The notes: generated from the sequence alone by a model not told the origin. DNA of 64,000 nt from Aeromicrobium sp. 9AM (GCF_902506105.1 NZ_LR733304.1:930001-994000), one strand, 5' to 3'. Counted from the stretch's first letter, positions 46,740-54,000 are shown. Program-made: numbers and translations.

Positions 46740-46942
46740 ACGATCACCTGCGCGACGTGGGGGAAGCCGTACGTGCAGGACAGGCACGCGCAGTGCTTCG
46801 GCTGGTGCGGGGTGCCGTTGCGGCGGGCCACGTTCAGCGTGTGCGTGAGCGGTGAGTCCTTCGGGTAGGAGTGCTGGGGCTCAGCCAGGCCGAGGTCCTT
46901 GACGACCTGCTCGAACTGCTCGTCGACGGACGGCGCGGTCAT
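46736..46942 (-). CDS. Small phage protein with Cys/His motif (68 aa)
   Basis: MTAPSVDEQFEQVVKDLGLA followed by a C-terminal HCACLSCTYGFPH cluster that could bind zinc. It overlaps both neighbours (ATGA and TGATG), so it is translationally coupled between the recombination directionality factor and the exonuclease. Function unknown. Confidence 0.65.
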   Translation of the reverse strand: MTAPSVDEQFEQVVKDLGLAEPQHSYPKDSPLTHTLNVARRNGTPHQPKHCACLSCTYGFPHVAQVIV

Positions 46943-48015
46943 CACGCTGCCTCGGCTTCCAGCGTGGTGAGCAGCGCGTCGAGCTGCTCGGACGTGGCGT
47001 CCCAGGGGGTGGCGTCGTGGTCGGACTTGAGCGCGAGCTCGAGCTGGTCGGTGGTCCAGCCGAGGGTGCCAGCGACGGTCACGCACTTCTGCCAGAGCAC
47101 GTCCGGCGGGTCGAGGACCGGCTCACCCTCGACGGGCTCCTGGTCGTCCGTCGGGTGCAACGTCTTGGCCAGGTCCGTGAGCGCCTGCTTGAGGTCGTCG
47201 GTCAGGTGGCCCGCATCGGCCGCCTTGGTCCACTGCTCGCGGACTGCGTCGACGTCCCCGGCCTCGGTGGCCAGTGCCAGATAGTCAGGCCGCTTCGCCT
47301 CGATCGCTGCAGCGCCGGATGATGCCCCCGCCTCCAGCTCGTTGCCGATGCCGGACTTGGCCTCGACGATCTCGCGCAGCTTGGCCGCACCGATCTGCAG
47401 GTCGAGCACGGGCACGACGAACCGGGACGTCTGGCCGTCCTTGATCGCGCGCCGCTCGACCAGGTGCAGCACCGCGGGGACCAGGTCTCCAACGAACTGC
47501 GCCAGCTCGGCGACAGCGGGGATCTCGGCGGCCGCGTTCCAGCCGTGGGTCTCGAGCCGGAACACGCCGATCGCCTCGAGCTCGGGCAGCATGACCGAGA
47601 GGCGGGTGGTCGGCTTGGCCTCGGTGTGCGGGTTGACCTTCTTCTTGCCGACCTGGACCTTCTCCTCGGTGTCGCACGGGTCACCGGTGAGCATGTTCGT
47701 GACGCCGTCGCAGCGGTGCATGCAGCCGCCGCCGGCCCAGAACTCCATCCACTGGGACATGCCGTTCTTGACGACGATGACGGGGATGCTGGTGGCCTCG
47801 GTGATGACCTCCCACGAGGGGATGCCGTTGTTGTCCCATGCCTGGGCGGTGCCGCCGTAGAGGTCGGCGAGATCGCGGACGTACTGCTCGGAGACGCTGG
47901 TGAAGCGGAAGCGGTCGAGCTTCATGGGGAACCCCTTCTCGGGGTTCTTCTGGCCGAGTCGGATGCGGCCGAGCTCGGCCTGCCTGCGCTGCAGGACGAT
48001 CGGTGAGATGGGCAT
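46942..48015 (-). CDS. Recombination directionality factor, phiC31 Gp3-like
   Basis: 357-residue protein matching the phiC31 Gp3 family pattern: LGRIRLGQKN, KLDRFRFTS, LYGGTAQAW, WEVITEATSIPVIVV, the metal-like WAGGGCMHRCDG block and KPTTRLSVMLPEL ... GVFRLETHGWNAAAEIP. In phiC31, Gp3 binds the serine integrase and switches it to attL x attR excision. Here it sits in the early operon, about 3.8 kb from the integrase gene and on the opposite strand. The C-terminal acidic part is a variable extension. Confidence 0.85.
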   Translation of the reverse strand: MPISPIVLQRRQAELGRIRLGQKNPEKGFPMKLDRFRFTSVSEQYVRDLADLYGGTAQAWDNNGIPSWEVITEATSIPVIVVKNGMSQWMEFWAGGGCMHRCDGVTNMLTGDPCDTEEKVQVGKKKVNPHTEAKPTTRLSVMLPELEAIGVFRLETHGWNAAAEIPAVAELAQFVGDLVPAVLHLVERRAIKDGQTSRFVVPVLDLQIGAAKLREIVEAKSGIGNELEAGASSGAAAIEAKRPDYLALATEAGDVDAVREQWTKAADAGHLTDDLKQALTDLAKTLHPTDDQEPVEGEPVLDPPDVLWQKCVTVAGTLGWTTDQLELALKSDHDATPWDATSEQLDALLTTLEAEAA

Positions 48016-48016
48016 G

Positions 48017-48229
48017 TCAGGAGTCCTTCGAGTCGATGGGGTCGCAGCCGCAAGCGCCATTCGCTGCGGGGATTTGGAAGCACGAGGCGCAGGGCGCCGC
48101 GGTGGGTCGGGGAGTGGGGCATACGGCGTGCTTCCACGCCTTGTCCTCGTCGGCGCGGATCAGGTCGCCGGCCGACCACCTCTCACCGCACTCGGGGCAC
48201 TCCCCGGAGTAGCGGGCCATCAGCGTCAT
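48017..48229 (-). CDS. Small zinc-ribbon phage protein (70 aa)
   Basis: MTLMARYSGECPECGERWSA with CPEC, then CASC and CGCD, three cysteine pairs in 70 residues. Ends one base before the directionality factor start. Probably a zinc-ribbon adaptor; function unknown. Confidence 0.65.
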   Translation of the reverse strand: MTLMARYSGECPECGERWSAGDLIRADEDKAWKHAVCPTPRPTAAPCASCFQIPAANGACGCDPIDSKDS

Positions 48230-48230
48230 G

Positions 48231-49109
48231 TCAGGCCACCGCCTTCGCAGCAGCGACCGGCAGAGCCTCGACAGGCTTGACGCCGTACTGCGAGTGCAGG
48301 TGGTTGGCCGCAGCGAGCGCACCCTGGAACCCGGCGAACGACTCCTGCAGCGTCCCGGTCAACGGCATCGGGATCAGCGCGTAACCGTCCTTCCGCAGGG
48401 TCAGAACGAACACGTCCTTGATGCCCTTCGGCGCCTCGACCTCGCTACCGTCGTCCAGCAGCAGCGTCTCCGCGTTGGCCAGGGCAGCCAGCTGCATCCC
48501 GTTCTCGGGGTACGCCGACACCCGCGGCCGCGTCGACGACGACTTGTAGTCGATCAGGCACAGACGCTTCCGCGCCCACCCCTCGACACGGAGGCGCACC
48601 CACAGGTCACCGGTGCCGGCGTAGCCGACCTTGCGGTTGACGATGGTGGCCTCGGACGCCTCGATGTCCTTCTCGAGGTCGACGCCGTACTCGTCGAAGA
48701 AGCGGAGCAACTGACGGCCGAAGGGCTCGACCTCCGGGTCGTACACGACCGGCCTGTCCAGGACGTGACCCTCAGCCCACGCGTGGATGCGGGTGCCGAG
48801 GTCGGCGGCGGTGTCCTTGACGAACCCAGGCTCGCGCTTGAGCTGCTTGAGGCGGCAGGTCTTGCACTTGCCGCACTCCTCGTCGACGCGCTTCGGTGAG
48901 CAGGGCTTGACCACCATCGAGGCGACGAGCAGCGGGAGCTCGCGCATCGCCTTCTCCGCGACAGCCTTCGCCGCCCACGGAACGAGCGCGGGCTTGGAGA
49001 CCGCAGTGTCGAGGACGTTGGTCACGGACGGCCACATCTCACCGGTGTGCGGGTGGACGTACCAGCGGCCCTTGCCGGGCATGTTCTGAGCGAACTTCGG
49101 ATCGGTCAT
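48231..49109 (-). CDS. PD-(D/E)XK nuclease (Cas4/RecB-like)
   Basis: 292-residue nuclease. Motifs: H109 in GTRIHAWAE, D168 in YAGTGDLWV, D187 and K189 in LIDYKSS. A four-cysteine cluster (C70, C79, C82, C85) in an N-terminal insert could hold zinc or an iron-sulfur cluster, but is not arranged like Cas4 or AddB. Likely an exonuclease of phage recombination. ATG 49109 overlaps the upstream stop (TGATG). Confidence 0.82.
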   Translation of the reverse strand: MTDPKFAQNMPGKGRWYVHPHTGEMWPSVTNVLDTAVSKPALVPWAAKAVAEKAMRELPLLVASMVVKPCSPKRVDEECGKCKTCRLKQLKREPGFVKDTAADLGTRIHAWAEGHVLDRPVVYDPEVEPFGRQLLRFFDEYGVDLEKDIEASEATIVNRKVGYAGTGDLWVRLRVEGWARKRLCLIDYKSSSTRPRVSAYPENGMQLAALANAETLLLDDGSEVEAPKGIKDVFVLTLRKDGYALIPMPLTGTLQESFAGFQGALAAANHLHSQYGVKPVEALPVAAAKAVA

Positions 49110-49342
49110 CACCAACCACCTCCCCGCTCATCGGAGGCGCGGTCTTCGTCGGCCGAGTACTGCAGCCAGTAGACGTACTCGGAGCACGCCGGTGCGCAGT
49201 CGTAGTGGTGCCAGTTGCCGCACCCACAGTTGAGGGCGGTCTCGCCGTCCTCGACCTCGGGCTTGATCGGGGTGTCGCAGAACGAGCAGTCGACCTCGTC
49301 GACGACCTCGGCCGGGGCCGGCACGGACACGAGGCTGGTCAT
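49109..49342 (-). CDS. Small zinc-ribbon phage protein (77 aa)
   Basis: MTSLVSVPAPAEVVDEVDCS with CSFC ... CGCGNWHHYDC and a further CAPAC, a RING/zinc-ribbon-like ligand set. The C-terminal end is acidic then Gly-rich. Coupled to the nuclease gene. Function unknown. Confidence 0.68.
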   Translation of the reverse strand: MTSLVSVPAPAEVVDEVDCSFCDTPIKPEVEDGETALNCGCGNWHHYDCAPACSEYVYWLQYSADEDRASDERGGGW

Positions 49343-49446
49343 CGTGCACCGCCGCGGCGCTCGGACCGGTAGTGACGTACGAGCTCGACGAGGGCAACCG
49401 CGTTGAGCGACACCCACGCCGCGATGCACAACCAGAAGCCCGTCAT
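49339..49446 (-). CDS. Small membrane peptide (35 aa)
   Basis: MTGFWLCIAAWVSLNAVALV then a basic tail RHYRSERRGGAR; one membrane helix (about 3-21). It overlaps both neighbours with ATGA junctions, the main evidence for translation. Confidence 0.6.
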   Translation of the reverse strand: MTGFWLCIAAWVSLNAVALVELVRHYRSERRGGAR

Positions 49447-49661
49447 GACGCCACCGCCATGAGCTCGTCGACGATCGCGAGGTACGCGTCCTCGGCCTGC
49501 TTGGCCGCGACGCGAGCCTTGCCGTACGCCTCGCGGTCCTCAGGCGGCACGGGCAGCCCGACGGCGATCTGGATGCCCAGGTCGCGGGCGAGGTCGGCGA
49601 CCTTCCGGTCAGCGGCAGTGAGGGCGGCGAGCGCCTGGTCTGCCTTCTCGAGGTTCGTCAT
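49443..49661 (-). CDS. Small helical phage protein (72 aa)
   Basis: Ala-rich helical protein (LEKADQALAALTAADRKVAD ... RVAAKQAEDAYLAIVDEL) with AGGATA ahead of ATG 49661. No family recognised. It probably forms a coiled coil. Confidence 0.62.
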   Translation of the reverse strand: MTNLEKADQALAALTAADRKVADLARDLGIQIAVGLPVPPEDREAYGKARVAAKQAEDAYLAIVDELMAVAS

Positions 49662-49743
49662 TGGTATCCTGCTTTCAGTTCGTGGGGTCCGATCGCTGCT
49701 TGCCGGTGGAGATCGGGCCCCGATCTATTTCGGAGGTCTTGCA

Positions 49744-49781
49744 CGTCCCGCCAGTGGGTTCGCGGCTCGCTGGGCGGGACG
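49744..49781 (-). terminator. Hairpin in the gap before the small helical gene
   Basis: Stem CGTCCCGCC (49744-49752) / GGCGGGACG (49773-49781) in the 124-base gap 49662-49785. A perfect palindrome GATCGGG-C-CCCGATC lies at 49711-49725 in the same gap. A partial terminator or regulatory site is possible; no gene is seen in the gap. Confidence 0.45.
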
Positions 49782-49785
49782 GCGT

Positions 49786-49977
49786 CTAGGAGGCGTGAGC
49801 CAGGGGGAGGCCGCGGCGCTGTCGGATCTCGTCCTCGAGCTCGTCGACGGTCGCGCCGCAGGTCGGGGTCCAGGCCGCTTCGGCGAGTTCGCGTGCGGTC
49901 ATCTGGTCGGCGGCGCGCTGGCCGGCGGCGAGGATCTCGCCGGCCTTCTGCACGGCGGCCGCAGACGGGCGGGTCAT
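49786..49977 (-). CDS. Small phage protein (63 aa), immediate early
   Basis: MTRPSAAAVQKAGEILAAGQ then a helical part and EDEIRQRRGLPLAHAS. ATG overlaps the Cro-like gene stop (ATGA). Function unknown; being second in the leftward operon it is expected to be expressed on induction. Confidence 0.62.
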   Translation of the reverse strand: MTRPSAAAVQKAGEILAAGQRAADQMTARELAEAAWTPTCGATVDELEDEIRQRRGLPLAHAS

Positions 49978-50219
49978 GCCGGCACCTGCTCGGAGGCGAA
50001 CAGCTTGGCGTCCCGGATGAGGGCTTCGACGGGGACGTCGAGCGCGATCGCGATGCGGTGCAGGACCTCGGGGCTGGCGTTGCGTCGCTCGTTCTCGATG
50101 TTGTCCAGCGTCGAGTAGCTGATGCGTGCGAGGGTCGCGAACTCACCGGGCTTCATGCCGCCCTTGATCCGGAAGTGCCGGATGGTGTGGCCGTTCTGTC
50201 GCTTCGTCTTCTCGCTCAT
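49974..50219 (-). CDS. Cro-like XRE-family regulator
   Basis: 81-residue XRE HTH protein (GEFATLARISYSTLDNIENE, about 25-44, and SPEVLHRIAIALDVPVEALI). It is the first gene of the leftward lytic operon and diverges from the repressor gene across a 180-base control region, the position of Cro or an early activator. Confidence 0.82.
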   Translation of the reverse strand: MSEKTKRQNGHTIRHFRIKGGMKPGEFATLARISYSTLDNIENERRNASPEVLHRIAIALDVPVEALIRDAKLFASEQVPA

Positions 50220-50399
50220 AGGAAGAGATTAGAAGAGGAGAAAGGAGGAAGTCAAGAGGAAAACGGAAGAGGTTACGTTTCCGCTGGTCAGACGGCGTGG
50301 CGCGGGGTGAACCACAGCCTTGTGTTTCTGGGGTTACCTCTGATTTCCTCTTCTGAGACTGCCTAGACTCTTCCGATCACTTCCTGAGAGCGTGTCCGC
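50220..50399. promoter_or_regulatory. Divergent immunity control region
   Basis: 180 bases between Cro-like and repressor genes. Purine-rich AAGAG motifs are repeated on the left (50221, 50233, 50254-50263, 50265-50272) and appear inverted on the right (TTTCCTCTT 50344-50352, CTCTTCC 50368-50374). The pair AAGAGGAAA/TTTCCTCTT is a 9-bp inverted match. TAGACT at 50364-50369 is a possible -10 for the repressor. These are likely operators. Confidence 0.6.
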
Positions 50400-50828
50400 A
50401 TGAAGAAGTACTCCGCCGACAACTGGCGCAAGCTCGGCCGCCGCGTCTACCAAGCACGCATCCGAGCCGGATACACCGACACCCAGACCTGGGCGGACGC
50501 CGTCGGCAGGTCCACCCGAATGCTGCTCGGACTCGAGCGAGGAGAGGCCGTCGGCAACGGCACCCTCGATCTCGTGGCGGCCGCACTGGAGTGGACGCCG
50601 GAGGAGCCCTACGAGGTCCTCGAAGGGCTTGAGCTCGCCGACGCCCCACCTGTGCCGCTGCCTGGGGAAGGCGGTTCTGTCAGTGCCGTCGCCGACGATG
50701 GGCCAGAGTTCGAATTCCTAACGCGAGTCAGAGAAGACCTGACGGATGAAGAGATGGATCAGCTGATGAAGGAAGCAACCCCGTACCTGCAGATGCTCAT
50801 GCGCGACATCAAGGCCCGGCGAGACTGA
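50400..50828 (+). CDS. Phage repressor-like HTH protein
   Basis: 142-residue protein with an N-terminal XRE-type domain (LGRRVYQARIRAGYTDTQTW, then GRSTRMLLGLERGEAV and LVAAALEWTPEEPYEVL), typical of actinophage immunity repressors. The C-terminal helical part (EEMDQLMKEATPYLQMLM) may mediate oligomers. It overlaps the ImmA-like gene by one base (TGATG). The role as lysogeny repressor is inferred from position. Confidence 0.8.
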   Translation: MKKYSADNWRKLGRRVYQARIRAGYTDTQTWADAVGRSTRMLLGLERGEAVGNGTLDLVAAALEWTPEEPYEVLEGLELADAPPVPLPGEGGSVSAVADDGPEFEFLTRVREDLTDEEMDQLMKEATPYLQMLMRDIKARRD

Positions 50829-51256
50829 TGTACTCACCGTGGGACGACGCAGGGGAGCGTCACCGCGACTGGATCATCGAACGAGTCCCGCTCCGCGGCC
50901 TCCACGAGGTCATGTGTGTCAAGAGCAAGATCATCCTGCTCGAGCGCGACCGCACCAAGTGGGAACGTCGATGCGACCTGGCGCACGCGATCGCGCACAT
51001 CGACCTCGGCCACACCAGCAGCCTGGACCGCAAGACCGAGCGGGCAGCCGTCCGGTACGCCGCCAAGATGCTCATCGACCTCGAGCCCCTGGGCGACGTC
51101 CTCGCCGTCACCGGCGGCCGCGTGACGTACGACGGAGCGCATCTCCTGGGCGTCGACGTAGAGACCATGACGGCACGCCTGCAACACCTGCACCCCGGCG
51201 AGCGGGGCTATCTCGTCCGCCGACTCTCACACCTGACAGAGGAGCACGTCGCATGA
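50828..51256 (+). CDS. ImmA/IrrE-like protein with altered HExxH motif
   Basis: 142-residue member of the ImmA/IrrE family, encoded right after the repressor as in ICEBs1 ImmR/ImmA. The metal motif reads LAHAIAHIDLGH: H53 and H57 remain but the catalytic Glu is replaced by Ala54; E72 in DRKTERAAVRYAAKML is a candidate third ligand. Proteolysis of the repressor may thus be lost or use another base. Overlaps neighbours on both sides. Confidence 0.78.
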   Translation: MYSPWDDAGERHRDWIIERVPLRGLHEVMCVKSKIILLERDRTKWERRCDLAHAIAHIDLGHTSSLDRKTERAAVRYAAKMLIDLEPLGDVLAVTGGRVTYDGAHLLGVDVETMTARLQHLHPGERGYLVRRLSHLTEEHVA

Positions 51257-51615
51257 ACCGTTCACTCACAGCCGGCATCGCGCTCTCGGCCACGCTGATG
51301 CTCGCCAGCTGCGGCGGCGGATCCGACGAACCCAAGGAGTCGTCAGCCACGACGACGACCGCGACCAGCTCGGGCACGCAACCCAAGTGCGTCGACGTCT
51401 GGGTCAGCGGCAAGACCATCCCCAAGGACTACGAGGGCTGCTCGAAGGGCGACACGATCGAGGCCGCCGTGACCCTCGACTGCCGAGACGGCTCAAAGTT
51501 CATCACCTACGACGACCGATTCTTTGCCACGCTCGGCGGCAAGATCACCGCCTATGAGGGCAACGGCGAAGGTGGAGCCGCATACCAGAAGGCCTACGAT
51601 GCGTGCTTCGGCTGA
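51253..51615 (+). CDS. Prophage-encoded lipoprotein
   Basis: 120-residue lipoprotein. Signal MNRSLTAGIALSATLMLASC with lipobox LASC (C20), a Ser/Thr linker (about 28-43) and a small cysteine-containing domain (CVDVWVSGKTI ... CSKGDTI ... LDCRDG). It is coexpressed with the repressor, so it should be made in the lysogen; superinfection exclusion at the cell surface is a reasonable hypothesis. ATGA overlap with the ImmA-like gene. Confidence 0.78.
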   Translation: MNRSLTAGIALSATLMLASCGGGSDEPKESSATTTTATSSGTQPKCVDVWVSGKTIPKDYEGCSKGDTIEAAVTLDCRDGSKFITYDDRFFATLGGKITAYEGNGEGGAAYQKAYDACFG

Positions 51616-51862
51616 CCTGACAGACCAGGAGAAGCAGATGCTCGACGTCGAGCGGCTGTGGTGGCAGTACACCGGTGCCAAGGCCAACGAGATCCGCAAG
51701 CGGTTCGACCTGTCCGAGACGCAGTACTACCAGAAGCTCAACGCCCTGCTCGACCGTGAGGACGCCCTCGCGCACGACCCCCTCCTGGTGAAGCGGCTCC
51801 GCCGACTGCGCGCCCAACGGCAGCGGTCCAGGAGCGCATCAAGATACGGCCAAGACCTCTGA
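51599..51862 (+). CDS. DUF3263 family protein
   Basis: 87-residue protein with the DUF3263 signature LTDQEKQMLDVERLWWQYTG, then FDLSETQYYQKLNALLDRED and DPLLVKRLRRLRAQRQRS, an HTH-like basic protein usually found as a chromosomal actinobacterial gene. Here it lies between the lipoprotein and integrase genes, overlapping both, so it may control integrase expression or activity (inference). Confidence 0.82.
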   Translation: MRASADLTDQEKQMLDVERLWWQYTGAKANEIRKRFDLSETQYYQKLNALLDREDALAHDPLLVKRLRRLRAQRQRSRSASRYGQDL

Positions 51863-53343
51863 TGGTCAGCCTGCGCCCGGTCCCGGAGACCCCGCCGCGG
51901 GCGGTCCTCTACCTGCGCCAGTCGATCTCCCACGACGACTCCATCAGCCTCGAGCTGCAGGAGGCGTCATGCCGGCAGTACTGCCAGCAGCAGGGCTACC
52001 AGGTCGTCGCCGTGGAGTCCGACCCCGGCATCAGCGGCCGCACCTGGAAGCGGCCCGCCGTCACCCGGGTCATGCAGCTGATCGAGGACGGCGGCGCCGA
52101 CATCGTCGTGCTCTGGAAGTGGTCACGCCTCTCGAGGTCGCGACGTGACTGGGCGCTCGCAGCCGACCGGGCCGACGTCGCCGGCGGCCGCATCGAGTCC
52201 TCCACCGAGGCCGTCGACATCGGCACCGCCACCGGACGGCTCACACGCGGCATGCTCGTCGAGCTCGCAGCGTTCGAGTCCGACCGGATCGGCGAGGTGT
52301 GGAAGGAAGTCCACGAGTCCCGCCTGGCCAAGGGCCTCGTGCCGAACGGCAACCCCCGCTACGGGTACGAGTGGGACCGCGAAGCAGGGATCCACCGCCC
52401 GCACCCGATCGACGGGCCAGCCCTCCTGCAGGCGTACGAGAGCTTCGTCGCCGGCGTCGGCGTCGTGGAGATCACCAGGTCGATGAACGCCCGCGGGCTC
52501 AAGACCATCAAGGGCGGCGCCTGGTCTCCGAAGATGCTCTATCGCGTCCTCGACAGTGGGTTCGCTGCGGGCCAGATCCTGTGGGGTGGCCAGCTGCACC
52601 CCGGCGCCCACGAGGCCCTCGTCCCGCCGGACCTGTGGCAGGCCTACCTCGATCGACGTGAGGCCGGCCGCTTCGTGCCGCCCCGCACCAAGGCGTCGAG
52701 CTACCTGCTGTCCGGGATGGTGAAGTGCGGCCGCTGCGGTGGGCCGATGGCCGGTGGTGGGAAGTCCAACGCCCAGGGCCCTCGGTTCAGGTGCAACCGG
52801 AACCGTGACTACGGGTCCCACGACGAGTCCGGGTGCACCGGTGGCGCCGTGCAGATGTCCGTCGTCGAGGCGGCCGTGCTCGAGTGGTTGAGTGTCGAGG
52901 CGGCCGACGTCGAGAAGGCGGCGCGCACTGCGAGTAGGAGCGCGGCCGCGGTGGTGTCGGCCGAGGCCGAGGTGCGGCGTGCGACCAAGGCTGTCGACAA
53001 GATCAACCGAGACCTGCAGCGGCTCACCGTACGCCTGGCCGAGGACCTCGTGCCGGTGGAGGACTACCAGCGGGCGCGTGACCAGATGGTGGCTGAGCGT
53101 GACGGGTACGTCGCTCAGATCGAGGAGTCGGCACGTGCTGGGCGTCGAGCCCAGGTCGACCGGGTGGAGGTCGCGACGGGGCTGCTGGATGGGTGGCGTC
53201 ACCTGCCGGTGGCGGTGCGGCGGACTATGCTCGGCACGCTGATCGACCGCATCGTGGTGACCACGGCGCGCGCCAAGGGTGGTGGCGCGGCTGGTGGGTT
53301 GTCGCAGGCGAAGGTGGAGGTCGTGCCGCGTGACGCCCTTTAG
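51862..53343 (+). CDS. Large serine recombinase (phage integrase)
   Basis: 493-residue serine integrase. The catalytic domain has S21 in YLRQS, conserved LWKWSRLSRSRRD (84-96) and E139/R142 region. The recombinase domain (about 165-275) is followed by a zinc ribbon with C289, C292, C311 and C325 and a coiled coil (about 345-425) that controls directionality. It should catalyse attP x attB integration and, with the Gp3-like factor, excision. Its stop codon lies inside the attP arm, 12 bases from the core. Confidence 0.95.
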   Translation: MVSLRPVPETPPRAVLYLRQSISHDDSISLELQEASCRQYCQQQGYQVVAVESDPGISGRTWKRPAVTRVMQLIEDGGADIVVLWKWSRLSRSRRDWALAADRADVAGGRIESSTEAVDIGTATGRLTRGMLVELAAFESDRIGEVWKEVHESRLAKGLVPNGNPRYGYEWDREAGIHRPHPIDGPALLQAYESFVAGVGVVEITRSMNARGLKTIKGGAWSPKMLYRVLDSGFAAGQILWGGQLHPGAHEALVPPDLWQAYLDRREAGRFVPPRTKASSYLLSGMVKCGRCGGPMAGGGKSNAQGPRFRCNRNRDYGSHDESGCTGGAVQMSVVEAAVLEWLSVEAADVEKAARTASRSAAAVVSAEAEVRRATKAVDKINRDLQRLTVRLAEDLVPVEDYQRARDQMVAERDGYVAQIEESARAGRRAQVDRVEVATGLLDGWRHLPVAVRRTMLGTLIDRIVVTTARAKGGGAAGGLSQAKVEVVPRDAL

Positions 53344-53363
53344 GGGCTGATCTCCGACGACGT
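53329..53363. other. attR: attP half-arm plus att core
   Basis: Arm CGTGACGCCCTTT (53329-53341, overlapping the integrase stop) and core CGACGACGT (53355-53363), followed by chromosomal cpaE sequence. Combined with attL it predicts an attP with inverted arms around the core. Confidence 0.88.
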
Positions 53364-54000
53364 CAGCGGACTCGTGGCCGCCTGCCGGGCCGCCAACACC
53401 GGACGTGCGGCAGAGGTCGCCGACCACCTGTTGGGGATCGAGGACAACCTCCGACTGCTGACGGGCCTGCCGCGAGCCGACATGTGGCCGCAGGTGCGCA
53501 CCGGTGCGTTCGAGCTCGTGCTCGCCCGGCTCCGCGCCGACGCCGGGCTGCTCGTCGTGGACTGCGGCTTCTCCCTCGAGTCGGGCACCGGCCACACCGG
53601 CAACCGCAACCAGTCGACACTGCAGGTCCTTGACCAGGCCGACGCGATCGTGGCGGTCGGCCGGCCGGACCCCGTGGGTCTCGCCCGACTCGTACGCGGC
53701 CTGCACGACCTGGCCGAGGCGGTGCCCGGCTGCGTGCCGACCCTCGTCATCAACATGACCCGTACGTCGTTGGGCTGGCGCGAGCGCGAGATCGACGCGA
53801 CCCTGCGACGGCTCACCGGGATCGTCCCGACGACCTACCTGCCGTTCGACCAGTCGGGACTCGACCTCGCGGCGGTCAGCGGGCGTACGCCGCGAGACGT
53901 CGCCCCGTCGTCGCCGTTCGTGACCCGGATCGAGGTGCTGGCCAGGAGTCTTGTGTCACAGGTCGGAACACCCGGCGTGCTCTCGGCCGCCACCCCATGA
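53356..54000 (+). pseudogene. CpaE/MinD-like ATPase, C-terminal half, interrupted by prophage
   Basis: Continues the frame broken at 15417: after LSVLDDV it reads SGLVAACRAANTGRAAEVAD. It holds the Walker B-like strand LLVVDCGFSLE, the NQSTLQVLDQADAIVAVGRP segment and MinD-like NMTRTSLGWRE. No start codon or ribosome site of its own is convincing (GTG at 53374 is possible). Joined to the N-terminal half it gives a 382-residue CpaE-like ATPase. Confidence 0.9.

Larger units (their letters stand above)
15417..53363. mobile_element. Integrated siphovirus prophage with serine integrase, about 38 kb
   Basis: Bounded by two copies of CGACGACGT (15417-15425 and 53355-53363); one copy counts with the element, giving 37,938 bp. 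It carries complete modules for head, tail, lysis, replication, recombination, immunity and integration, with no obviously broken phage gene, so it may still be inducible. All genes from 50219 down to 15502 run leftward; only 50400-53343 run rightward. It splits a chromosomal cpaE-like gene. Confidence 0.96.

Noticed and set aside
15417..53363. Integration into a tRNA gene
   Set aside because: No tRNA-like cloverleaf is seen at either end; the att core lies in a protein gene whose frame is restored by joining the ends.
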